The notes under the pieces: model-generated
What the model was told of the DNA's origin: nothing
The model's database searches: none
The model's input: only the letters and a program-made list of their open reading frames with translations
Shown here: positions 42,536-50,321 of the stretch, one piece after another
Layout of the letters: each line of letters begins with the position of its first letter
Numbering within the stretch: the stretch's first letter is position 1
Source: VXNE01 sp965248075
Lineage (GTDB): Bacteria; Pseudomonadota; Gammaproteobacteria; Pseudomonadales; Azotimanducaceae
Length of the DNA: 64,000 bases
Assembly (NCBI GenBank): GCA_965248075.1
Contig: CBDFIL010000003.1
Span: 1,736,001 to 1,800,000, forward strand
Direction of reading: 5' to 3'
Translations under genes and position numbers: made by a program

Positions 42536-43192
42536 TCAACTCGGCGTCGACAATGCTCGCTTGAGCGCCGCCACCTCGAGTTCCAGCGCGGCAACGCGCT
42601 GTTCCAGATCGGCGCGCGTTCCGACCCGGGGCTCGGCCCGGGCCGGCACCTCGTCCGGCGGCACGGACTCGATGGCGCCGGACAGCAGGTGCGCGTACTG
42701 GTGGTCGCGGCGTCCGGATACCCGCGCGAGCCTCGCGACCACCGAGCCTCCTTCGCGCGCCGTATCCATCAGGCGCAGCAGCGTGTCGACCACCGCCCCG
42801 TTGTCCGCAAACCCATGCAGGCGCCCGCTGCGCGCCCGCAGTTCGCCGGGGGTCTGCGGGCCGCGCAGGAGCAGCAGGCAGACCACCGCATATTCGTCCT
42901 CGGCGAGGGTCAAGTCGCTGAACATCGTGTTGCAGAGTCGCTGCCGATACTTCACGACGCCGGTCTTGAAGTTCTCGTCGCTGGCGACGAGCGACTTCTC
43001 CTGCAAGTCGCGCGCCACCCGTTCCACGGTAGTACGGTCCAGCGCCAATACCGGCTCGCGGCTCGACTTCTGGTTGCAGGCCACCATGAGTGCGTTCAGC
43101 GTCAACGGGCATTGATCCGGCGTCAGCACGGCCTTCTCCATCAGGCAGCCGACGACGCGTGCCTCGTGGAGGCTGAGGTGGATACGGGACAT
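42536..43192 (-). CDS. yceH: YceH family protein (DUF480)
   Basis: 218 residues. Two winged-helix domains of the UPF0502 family: LSLHEARVVGCLMEKAVLTPDQCPLTLNAL and the second copy from LTLAEDEYAVVCLLLLRGPQT to GELRARSGRLHGF. A C-terminal coiled stretch (DLEQRVAALELEVAAL) follows. Function is unknown. A palindromic repeat abuts the stop codon. Confidence 0.9.
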   Translation of the reverse strand: MSRIHLSLHEARVVGCLMEKAVLTPDQCPLTLNALMVACNQKSSREPVLALDRTTVERVARDLQEKSLVASDENFKTGVVKYRQRLCNTMFSDLTLAEDEYAVVCLLLLRGPQTPGELRARSGRLHGFADNGAVVDTLLRLMDTAREGGSVVARLARVSGRRDHQYAHLLSGAIESVPPDEVPARAEPRVGTRADLEQRVAALELEVAALKRALSTPS

Positions 43193-43260
43193 GGCACGGA
43201 CCAGGGGGGATTGGGCGGCGCACGGTAGACGGCTGCCGTACCACAGTCAACGCTACTCCC

Positions 43261-43905
43261 TCACTCGGGCTCGGGGTCCGTCTTCGCCTTGTACTCGCAG
43301 AGATCCTCGATAACGCACGAGCCGCAACGCGGTTTGCGGGCGATGCAGACGTAGCGGCCGTGCAGGATCAGCCAGTGGTGCGCGTCGCGTTTGAACGCCT
43401 CGGGCGTGAACTTCAGCAGCTTGTCCTCGACCTGCCGGACCGTCTTGCCGGGTGCAAGCCGGGTCCGGTTCGAGACGCGGAAGATGTGTGTGTCCACCGC
43501 GATGGTCGGTTCGCCGAAGGCGGTGTTCAGGACGACATTCGCGGTCTTTCGTCCCACGCCGGGCAGTGCCTCGAGTGCCTCCCGGTCGCGCGGGACCTCG
43601 CCGCCATGCCGCTCGATCAACGCCCGGCAGGTCTTCAGGAGGTTCGCGGCCTTGGTGTTGAAGAGGCCGATCGACTTGATGTGGTCCTTCAGCCGGTCGA
43701 GGCCCAGCGCGAGCATCGACTCCGGCGTCGCCGCTTCGGCAAAGAGCGTCCTGGTCGCGAGGTTCACGCTGACGTCCGTCGCCTGCGCGGACAGGATCAC
43801 GGAAACGAGGAGTTCGAACGGGGATCGGTACTTGAGTTCCGTCGTCGGAGCCGGGTCCGCCTGTTGCAGGCGCTCATAGATCTCCTGGCGCTTCGCCTTG
43901 TTCAC
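43261..43905 (-). CDS. nth: endonuclease III
   Basis: 214 residues from GTG (VNKAKRQEIYERL). Helix-hairpin-helix LPGVGRKTANVVLN with catalytic Lys, catalytic Asp in IAVDTHIFRVSNR, and the 4Fe-4S loop CIARKPRCGSCVIEDLC. DNA glycosylase/AP lyase for oxidised pyrimidines. Immediately upstream, 4 bases from the start codon on the coding strand, is a run of 14 G residues in the place of a Shine-Dalgarno sequence. Confidence 0.96.
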   Translation of the reverse strand: MNKAKRQEIYERLQQADPAPTTELKYRSPFELLVSVILSAQATDVSVNLATRTLFAEAATPESMLALGLDRLKDHIKSIGLFNTKAANLLKTCRALIERHGGEVPRDREALEALPGVGRKTANVVLNTAFGEPTIAVDTHIFRVSNRTRLAPGKTVRQVEDKLLKFTPEAFKRDAHHWLILHGRYVCIARKPRCGSCVIEDLCEYKAKTDPEPE

Positions 43906-43909
43906 CCGA

Positions 43910-43923
43910 CCCCCCCCCCCCCC
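43910..43923 (-). promoter_or_regulatory. 14-base poly-G (poly-C on +) tract in the nth ribosome-binding region
   Basis: An unbroken run of 14 C on the plus strand, which is G14 on the nth strand, ending 4 bases before GTG. It occupies the Shine-Dalgarno position. Such tracts change length by slippage, so this could tune nth translation, or could reflect an assembly error. Confidence 0.7.
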
Positions 43924-43997
43924 GGCCCGTCGACAGGGCAATTATAGACTCCGCGTGGCCACGCTCGGTCCGCCAGCCGGTCACCCGAAGCCGTCGT

Positions 43998-44192
43998 GTC
44001 GCGGCCTGCACGCCCGAATACCGCACCCGACTGATCGCCGATGCAGTGACCGGCAAGCTCTATGTGCGCGAGGCGGAGGCCGATCTGCCGGACATGGACC
44101 CGCTGGCGTGCAAGGACGGGGCCGATATAATCCAAGCCGAATCGAATTCACAGACTGCCGAACGCGATATTGCGAAGGCGCGGAAGCCATGA
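43998..44192 (+). pseudogene. C-terminal relic of a type I restriction specificity subunit (HsdS)
   Basis: In frame it reads EYRTRLIADAVTGKLYVREAEADLPD, closely resembling the C-terminal end of HsdS (usually EYRTxLIxDVVTGKxDVREAA). Nothing upstream encodes the rest of HsdS, and no hsdM or hsdR is nearby. The frame continues to a TGA that overlaps the ATG of the DUF433 antitoxin (ATGA), suggesting the toxin-antitoxin pair was once the downstream neighbour of a restriction gene. Confidence 0.65.
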
Positions 44193-44416
44193 CGAACTGG
44201 ACGACATGCCCGGCGGTGGAACGCAACCCCCGCAAGATCAGCGGCGCCTGGGCCTTCACCGGGACAAGAGTGCCGGTATACGCCCTCTTCGAAAACCTGG
44301 AGAGCGGTGCCACAGTGACAGAGTTCCTGGAATGGTATCCCGAGGTAAAGGAGTGGCAGGTGGCGGCCGTTCTCAACCACGAAGCCGAGCAACTTACAAC
44401 GCCAGCCCCACCTTGA
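44189..44416 (+). CDS. DUF433 family antitoxin-like protein
   Basis: 75 residues: MTNWTTCPAVERNPRKISGAWAF, then TRVPVYALFENLESGATVTEFLEWYP, the DUF433 helix-turn-helix-like fold (R-x-P-V-x-x-L-x-x-x-x-x-x-G-x-x-x-x-E-F). DUF433 proteins are usually paired with DUF5615/PIN-like toxins, as here. Its stop TGA overlaps the TTG start of the toxin by 3-4 bases. Confidence 0.8.
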   Translation: MTNWTTCPAVERNPRKISGAWAFTGTRVPVYALFENLESGATVTEFLEWYPEVKEWQVAAVLNHEAEQLTTPAPP

Positions 44417-44712
44417 AGATCCTGTTCGACCATGGAACCCCGGCGCCCCTCCGAAGGCATCTCCGGGAACGTTCGGTGGACAGATCGGCGGAGAACGGGT
44501 GGGAATTGCTGGAAAACGGAGAATCGATCCGCAAAGCCGCGGAGGAAGGGTATGAGGTCATCGTGACCACCGACCAGAGCATGCGATACCAGCAGAATCT
44601 CACCGGAAGGGGGTTGGCGACTGTAGTGCTGCTATCCACCGCATGGCCCAGAGTGCAACATCGAACGGAAGAAATCCGAGCAGCCATTGACGAAGTGCAG
44701 CCGGGGAACTGA
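44413..44712 (+). CDS. DUF5615 (PIN-like) toxin-like protein
   Basis: 99 residues from TTG 44413 (LKILFDHGTPAPLRRHL). The PIN-like strand with Asp (LFDHGTP), VIVTTDQSMRYQQNL with Asp, and LLSTAWPRVQHRTEEI characterise the DUF5615 family, thought to be RNases of toxin-antitoxin pairs. The start is set by the overlap with the antitoxin stop. It is followed by a 205-base gap before the amidase operon. Confidence 0.78.
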   Translation: MKILFDHGTPAPLRRHLRERSVDRSAENGWELLENGESIRKAAEEGYEVIVTTDQSMRYQQNLTGRGLATVVLLSTAWPRVQHRTEEIRAAIDEVQPGN

Positions 44713-44917
44713 GGGAAGTCGCAATTTGAGGATCGAGCACGGATAACGTGACCACCGACACATCCGACGCCATCTGCGCGAGCTGTCCGCGTCGCGGATT
44801 CGCTTCGGGTGTCCGGCCCCGCGTCCTGCCGGATGAGCTATAGTCCGGTCATCCTGAGCGGCAGCAGTCAAGGCATGGATCGCCGTTCGCAAATCGCTAC
44901 GGACCGAGGAGGTTGCC

Positions 44918-46345
44918 ATGGCTGACGAGTCTCTGCATTTCAAGACCATTACCGAACTCGCGGGACTGATCGAGTCCGGGCAGGTCTCGCCCGTCGAAGC
45001 GACGCGCGCGCAACTCGAACGCATCGAAGCACTCGACGGCCGATTGAAGAGCTATGCCACGGTCATGGCGGATTCTGCCATGTCCCAGGCCAGGGACGCC
45101 GAGGCGGAGATCGCCGGCGGCCACTATCGGGGTCCGCTGCACGGCGTTCCGATCGCGGTGAAGGATCTCTGCTTCACCAGGGGTGTGCGGACCATGGGCG
45201 GCACTCGCGTCCTGGACGATCACGTCCCGGATTTCGACGCCACCGTGGTCAGCCGCTTCCATGCCGCGGGAGCCGTCCTGCTCGGCAAGCTCAACCTGAC
45301 CGAGGGCGCCATGGCCGGCTACAACCCGGACCGGGACGTACCGGTGAATCCCTGGGACGCCGACCGATGGTCGGGCGCCTCCTCGAGCGGCTCGGGCGTG
45401 GCCACCGCGGCGGGGCTCTGCTACGGCAGCCTCGGCAGCGACACCGGCGGCTCGATCCGGTTCCCTGCGGCCTCGTGCGGGGTGGTGGGCATCAAGCCGA
45501 CCTGGGGGCGGGTAAGCCGTTACGGTGTATTGGCGCTCGCCGAATCGCTGGACCATGTCGGCCCCATGACGCGCAGCACCGCCGACGCCGCGATAGTGCT
45601 CCAGGCCATCGCCGGAGCCGATCCGAACGACCCCACTTCGCTGCCCGCGCCGGCGCCGGACATGCTCGAAGGATTCGATCGGGGCGTGAACGGCCTCCGG
45701 CTCGGCTTCGACGAGCGGTATGCCACGGACGGGGTCGATCCCGATCTCGCCAACGCGGTGTCGCGTAGCGTGAAGCTGCTCGAGGAACTCGGCGCGCAGA
45801 TCGTCGAAGTGCGTTTGCCCGCGCTGGAAGAGTACCTGGCCGCGTGGCCCGTGTTGTGCTCGGCCGAGGCCGCACTCGCCCACGCAGCGACCTATCCGTC
45901 GCGCAGGGACGACTACGGACCCTGGTTCAGGGGCTGGCTGGACCTGGGCGCGAGCGTCACCGGGTTGGACTATGCCAGGGCGAACAACCTGCGCGCCGCC
46001 TGCAACGGACGGATGCGCGATACGTTGGCCGGCGTGGACGCTTTTGTTTCCCCTTCGATGCCCGGCCCGGCGTTTCCCGTCCAGGACATGGCGCCCTTCG
46101 CTCCCCTGCCCGAGGAGGGCCTGGACATGAGCCTGCTGCGCTTCACCGCACCCTACGACTTCAGCGGTACGCCCACGCTGTCGGTACCGTGCGGACTCAG
46201 CAGCGACGGTCTGCCACTGAGCCTCCAGTTTGTCGGCAAGCACATGCAGGAGCCACTGCTCTGCCGCATGGGCCACGCCTACGAGCAGGTGACGGACTGG
46301 CACGATCTGCATCCGTCGGTCCAGGCCGCGACCGTCGGATCCTGA
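44918..46345 (+). CDS. amidase signature family hydrolase
   Basis: 475 residues. Ser-cisSer-Lys triad: Lys in PIAVKDLCF, cis-Ser in WSGASSSGSG, Ser nucleophile in GSDTGGSIRFPAA. This resembles GatA/amidase enzymes but no gatB or gatC is near, so it is a metabolic amidase. It is the first gene of a plus-strand run (amidase, alpha/beta hydrolase, RidA, VOC, SDR) with gaps of 55-90 bases, consistent with a catabolic operon for a nitrogen-containing, possibly ring, compound (inference). Confidence 0.88.
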   Translation: MADESLHFKTITELAGLIESGQVSPVEATRAQLERIEALDGRLKSYATVMADSAMSQARDAEAEIAGGHYRGPLHGVPIAVKDLCFTRGVRTMGGTRVLDDHVPDFDATVVSRFHAAGAVLLGKLNLTEGAMAGYNPDRDVPVNPWDADRWSGASSSGSGVATAAGLCYGSLGSDTGGSIRFPAASCGVVGIKPTWGRVSRYGVLALAESLDHVGPMTRSTADAAIVLQAIAGADPNDPTSLPAPAPDMLEGFDRGVNGLRLGFDERYATDGVDPDLANAVSRSVKLLEELGAQIVEVRLPALEEYLAAWPVLCSAEAALAHAATYPSRRDDYGPWFRGWLDLGASVTGLDYARANNLRAACNGRMRDTLAGVDAFVSPSMPGPAFPVQDMAPFAPLPEEGLDMSLLRFTAPYDFSGTPTLSVPCGLSSDGLPLSLQFVGKHMQEPLLCRMGHAYEQVTDWHDLHPSVQAATVGS

Positions 46346-46401
46346 GCTGACGGGGCGATGCCCGAGACCGGCGCTCCACGGCGCCCGAACGAGGATCCGA
46401 A

Positions 46402-47403
46402 ATGGAGCTGAGGGAATTTCAGATCGAGAAGTTCACGACCCAGGGCCGTGAAACCCTCGATCTCAATCTGGTCTACGCCGTCCACGGGGAACTCAATGAA
46501 GCAAGGGACAATTGCATCCTCGTCCTTACTTCCTATTCGGCGACCCATGAAGATGCGGAAGACCTGTTTTCGTCTTCTGACGTGCTCGATCTCTCGGGTT
46601 ACGGTGTGGTCGTCATCAACATGCTGTCCAACTCGGAGTCTTCTTCGCCCAGTAACACGCCGGCGCCATTCGATGGGCCGAGATTTCCATTGATGACCGT
46701 GCACGACAACGTTCGAGCTCAGCATCGGCTGCTCACGGAGGCACTGTCGGTCAGCCGCCTTCGACTGGTCATGGGTTTCAGCATGGGCGCCTTGCAGACC
46801 TTCGAATGGGGTGCCCAACACTCGGACATGGTGGACGTGATTCTCCCGATCTGTGGGGCCGCAAGGATCTCCACCCATAACTCCGTGTTTCTCGAGGGTG
46901 CCAGGGCAGCGATGCAGGCAGACCGGAATTTCAATGGCGGCGACTATGAAGTTGCGCCGGAGATCGGTATGGAAGCCTTCGCCAAGGTCTATAGCGGTTG
47001 GGTTTTCTCCCAGGATTTCTTTCGCGAGGAGCTGTACAAGAACATGGGTATGGACTCCGTTGCGGACGTGATCGACTTCATGAAAGGTTATTTCGGTCGT
47101 CGGGAAGCGAATGACCTGTTGGGGATGTTGGCCACCTGGCAATCCGCAAACATCGCCACTAACGGCAGGTTCAAAGGCGACTTCGACGCCGCTCTGCGGG
47201 CCATCACGGCCAGAGCAATCGTAATGCCGGGTGGCACGGACCTCTATTTTCGCGTTGCCGACAGCGCGTATGAAGTCAGCCGGATGCCCAACGCGGAATT
47301 GCGTGTCATCGAGTCGAAGTTCGGCCATGTCGCCGGAAGCGGTCTGGACCCCATTGGCAAGGCGGCGATAGACAGAGCCATCGTTGATCTGTTGAGTCCC
47401 TGA
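46402..47403 (+). CDS. alpha/beta hydrolase, MetX (homoserine acyltransferase)-like
   Basis: 333 residues. Nucleophile elbow LVMGFSMGALQTFEW, acid Asp in MPGGTDLYF, His in KFGHVAGSG. The layout, with a lid region of about 130 residues, is that of the MetX-like subfamily, but the acyl-CoA motifs of true MetX are not evident, and its setting is a catabolic operon. Possibly a ring-fission product hydrolase or amide hydrolase. The sequence is less GC-rich than its neighbours, which may indicate later acquisition. Confidence 0.75.
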   Translation: MELREFQIEKFTTQGRETLDLNLVYAVHGELNEARDNCILVLTSYSATHEDAEDLFSSSDVLDLSGYGVVVINMLSNSESSSPSNTPAPFDGPRFPLMTVHDNVRAQHRLLTEALSVSRLRLVMGFSMGALQTFEWGAQHSDMVDVILPICGAARISTHNSVFLEGARAAMQADRNFNGGDYEVAPEIGMEAFAKVYSGWVFSQDFFREELYKNMGMDSVADVIDFMKGYFGRREANDLLGMLATWQSANIATNGRFKGDFDAALRAITARAIVMPGGTDLYFRVADSAYEVSRMPNAELRVIESKFGHVAGSGLDPIGKAAIDRAIVDLLSP

Positions 47404-47491
47404 GCCGGGCACGGGTGCAACGCTTTGAGTCGCGGCTCGGACTACGCTTGGGTTGAGCGCGGATGCCCGGAGTGTCAGCTATACTGAACCC

Positions 47492-47890
47492 ATGGTCGAT
47501 TGGAAGCGAAAAGAGGTCCGTCTGCCAGATCTGTGCGAGCCGATCAGCCACTACACCGACGCGGTTCGCTTTGGCAATCTGCTGTTCGTCTCCGGAATGA
47601 TGGCGGTGGACGCAGAGCAGCGCGTGATCGGGGAGGGGGATGTCGTCGCTCAGGCCAGGGAGGTGTTCGGCAACCTGAAGCGAGCCCTCGAGGCCGAGGG
47701 CGGGAGCTTCGCCGACGTGCTCAAGGTGACGGTGTACCTGCAGAACATCGAGGACCGCACGAAGATCAATCCCGTTCGCGCGGAGTTCTTCGGGGACGCC
47801 CGGCCGGCGAGCACGCTCGTCGAAGTGGCGAAGCTCGCCATCCCCGGGCTCCTGGTCGAGGTCGACGCGGTCGCCGGCCTTCGGGGATAG
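47492..47890 (+). CDS. RidA (YjgF/UK114) family protein
   Basis: 132 residues from ATG 47492; the ATG upstream is outside the family fold. RidA hallmarks VSGMMAVDAEQ, QAREVFGNLKRALEAEGGSF, VTVYLQNIEDR, and the active-site Arg in NPVRAEFFG with ARPASTLVEV. RidA-type proteins hydrolyse enamine/imine intermediates; some act as 2-aminomuconate deaminases. A TATACT box (47480-47485) ends 6 bases before the ATG, which might produce a leaderless message. Confidence 0.87.
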   Translation: MVDWKRKEVRLPDLCEPISHYTDAVRFGNLLFVSGMMAVDAEQRVIGEGDVVAQAREVFGNLKRALEAEGGSFADVLKVTVYLQNIEDRTKINPVRAEFFGDARPASTLVEVAKLAIPGLLVEVDAVAGLRG

Positions 47891-47960
47891 GGATTGCGGA
47901 CGGACCAGCCACTCCGCCGTCGGCACTGCCGGCGGCCGCGGGCTGAGCAGGAGACATGCC

Positions 47961-48944
47961 ATGGCAGATAGACCCCGGTTTTGCCCGCGACGATTCGCGC
48001 ATGCCAACCTGTTCATCTCTGACGTGCGGCAATCGATGGACTTCTACGGAAGAATCGCGGGACTCGAGGAGTTGTTTCAGGAGCCCGCCATCCACGCCGG
48101 CTTCATGGGGAACGGCAATACGCATCACGATGTCAGCGTGACCCAGGTCTCCGAAGAGTCGCTGATCGGCCGCGCAGGCCAGATGCTCGTGCCGCCCGAG
48201 TTCGGCCGCAAGCCCGACCTCTTCCACATCGCCTTCGAGATGGAGAACGAAGCAGAGCTGGTCGCGGCGCACGACCGCGCGGTCCGGTACGGCGTTACCA
48301 TCGTCATGACGGTAGACCACACCTTCGCCAAGAGCGTGTACCTGCTTGACGCCGAACGGAACCTGCTCGAGTTCACGTCGGATTCGACCAGCGACTGGAG
48401 AGCGACATACCGCGAACTCGAGGGCCAACTCGTAACGGGCCCATGGACGCCGGGCGAGCTGGAACCGACGACCGAACGAAACTACGCCCCCGACCCGGAG
48501 ATCCGGCGCACGCGGAGTGTGGCCGTGCACTCCCGGCGAACGACGCACGCGGTGCTCGGCTGTCGCAATCTGGATGAGCAACTCGCGTTCTATCGCGAGG
48601 TGGGCGGCCTGGAAACCGTGGTCTGCTCGGAACGGGCTCGAATGGCCGTTCTGAAGGGAACGGCCGCAGACTACTCCATCGTGCTGTTCCAGGCGCGCGG
48701 GGAGCAGAAGCCGGGCTATCACCACATGGCATTCGAGGTGTCTCCATCCGACTTCGATGCAGATGTGGATCGTCTGGAGCGTTCGGATATCGCGATCGAG
48801 ACCCGCGTGGACCACCCCGCCAAACAGGGCGTCCTCCTGCGCGATCCGGATGGGCACGGGGTCGAGTTCTACGCGCGTCTTTCCGAGCCGCCGGCGACGC
48901 TCCGAGCGGACGAGCTGCGTCGCTTCTGGCTCGTCCCCGGGTAG
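47961..48944 (+). CDS. two-domain VOC protein, extradiol dioxygenase-like
   Basis: 327 residues made of two glyoxalase/VOC domains. Both keep a possible 2-His-1-Glu metal site: N-domain FAHANLFISD, DLFHIAFEM, LLEFTSD; C-domain TTHAVLGC, YHHMAFEV, GVEFYA. The overall organisation is that of type I extradiol ring-cleavage dioxygenases, which use only the C-terminal site. With a RidA protein, hydrolase and amidase in the same operon, cleavage of an aromatic or N-heteroaromatic ring is a reasonable guess; the substrate is unknown. Confidence 0.78.
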   Translation: MADRPRFCPRRFAHANLFISDVRQSMDFYGRIAGLEELFQEPAIHAGFMGNGNTHHDVSVTQVSEESLIGRAGQMLVPPEFGRKPDLFHIAFEMENEAELVAAHDRAVRYGVTIVMTVDHTFAKSVYLLDAERNLLEFTSDSTSDWRATYRELEGQLVTGPWTPGELEPTTERNYAPDPEIRRTRSVAVHSRRTTHAVLGCRNLDEQLAFYREVGGLETVVCSERARMAVLKGTAADYSIVLFQARGEQKPGYHHMAFEVSPSDFDADVDRLERSDIAIETRVDHPAKQGVLLRDPDGHGVEFYARLSEPPATLRADELRRFWLVPG

Positions 48945-49004
48945 GGTCACGATGCGGGAGGGAGTGATGCGGGAGGGAGTAGAGTGCCATGGGAGCAAAG
49001 TGCG

Positions 49005-49763
49005 ATGACGGCTGATGCGTCCACATCCAAGGTAGCGCTGGTGACCGGTGGCGGCACCGGGATCGGGCGCGCGATCGCAAGCGCACTGCAGCGCGACGAA
49101 TTCAGGGTGGCAATCCTGGGGCGGCGGCCGGAGCGGCTCGAGTCGCCGGAGGGGTTCCATGGCTATCCCTGCGATATCTCGGACCCGGCTGCGATCGGCC
49201 GGACTGTCGCCCGGGTGCTCTCCGATCTGGGCCGGCTCGATGTGCTGGTCAACAACGCCGGTGTCATCAAGAACGGCAATCTCGAAGACACGACCGAAGA
49301 GGCGATCGCGTATCAGGTAGGGGTCAACGTCCTGGGCACGATCCACATGACAAAGGCCTGCCTGCCCGCCCTCAAGGCGTCCAAGGGCTCGATCGTCAAC
49401 GTGAGTTCCACCCTGGCCAAGCTTCCCATCCTCGGCACCTCCGTCTATGCGGCCACCAAGGGCGCCATGGAGTCCTTCAACCGCGCCATGGCGCTGGAAC
49501 TCGGCACATCCGGAGTGCGCGTGAACTGTATTGCCCCCGCCCTGGTGCGCAGCGAAATCTACTACGCGGATGGAGTCGACGAGCAGGGCTACGAGCGCAT
49601 CATGGACGAGTTCGGGGCGAGGTACCTCCTTGGGCGTGTTGGAGAGCCCGAGGACGTGGCCGAGCTGGCCGCGTTTTTGGTCTCCGATCGCGCTGCCTGG
49701 ATGACCGGTGCCGTCATCCCGGTGGACAGCGGCTATCGAAGCGTTGGCTTCAAACAGCACTAG
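49005..49763 (+). CDS. short-chain dehydrogenase/reductase
   Basis: 252 residues from MTADASTSKVALVTG. NAD(P) motif TGGGTGIGRAIA, NNAGV, catalytic Ser in VNVSSTLAKL and YAATK (Tyr-x-x-x-Lys). Last gene of the catabolic operon. The N-terminal region follows a 15-bp tandem repeat (GATGCGGGAGGGAGT twice, 48951-48980). Its TAG stop is the first triplet of a palindromic repeat. Substrate unknown. Confidence 0.9.
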   Translation: MTADASTSKVALVTGGGTGIGRAIASALQRDEFRVAILGRRPERLESPEGFHGYPCDISDPAAIGRTVARVLSDLGRLDVLVNNAGVIKNGNLEDTTEEAIAYQVGVNVLGTIHMTKACLPALKASKGSIVNVSSTLAKLPILGTSVYAATKGAMESFNRAMALELGTSGVRVNCIAPALVRSEIYYADGVDEQGYERIMDEFGARYLLGRVGEPEDVAELAAFLVSDRAAWMTGAVIPVDSGYRSVGFKQH

Positions 49764-49830
49764 CGCGACCTTACGGTCGCGGCCCATCCTGACGGATGGG
49801 TGGGAGTTTCGCTGGCGCCAAACTCCTACG
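49762..49830 (+). repeat. second palindromic repeat family, copy 2
   Basis: Begins with the SDR stop: TAGCGCGACCTTACGGTCGCGG (7-bp stem, 4-base loop, here quoted as its opening), followed by GCCCATCC/GGATGGGT and GGGAGTTTCGC. It matches the copy after yceH (42469-42535) in the same order. Confidence 0.75.
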
Positions 49831-50049
49831 GCGCAAGCAGCCGGCTGAAGAACCTCGACTCCCGGTGTGGCAGTAGTGGTTGCTTCAATAACCGTAAAGC
49901 CACATTCCGGGTAATAGTTCAAAAGCTCAACTATTGCAGGTCAGGGCATCGTCGATGACGCCCAGGGTGAAGCAGTCATGAAACGCTCCGTCTCAATCAC
50001 TGCGCGAAGCGTCCCGCCTGGCAGCAAGCATCAAACGATTACTCCGGCA
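49831..50049. other. intergenic region between repeats
   Basis: 219 bases between the palindromic repeat and the long dispersed repeat. No gene, promoter pair or terminator that I can support. Confidence 0.4.
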
Positions 50050-50321
50050 CTCGCATGGAACAAAAACCGAACTCCTTTTAATTCAACGGGTTGGCAGAAC
50101 GCCATTTAACATAACTCAAGGTGCCCAGGCGGCGGCCGCCGCCCTTGTTTCCTGCACGTCAGTGCCCCGGCGCGCCGGGGGGGAAACTTGCATGGAACAT
50201 AAACGTAAGCCATTGATTTAACTGGGTCACGAAAAGCGCCTCCGCGAGCCGTTAGCGCGCGTCATGCCCACCCATGTTCCTTGCCCGACAGCGCGGTGCA
50301 CCGCACCGTGGACAGCTACAA
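50050..50321 (+). repeat. long dispersed repeat, copy 2 (about 272 bp)
   Basis: Matches 7411-7688 almost perfectly over the first 170 bases. The two 16-bp perfect palindromes recur at 50128-50143 and 50165-50180. Later positions show small differences (for example ATAAACG for ATCACG). A REP follows at 50362. The repeat end overlaps the last codons of the minus-strand aminotransferase frame by a few bases. Confidence 0.9.

Noticed and set aside
47453..47491. Upstream ATG for the RidA gene
   Set aside because: Adds 13 residues outside the family fold and would place the -10-like TATACT inside the coding region.
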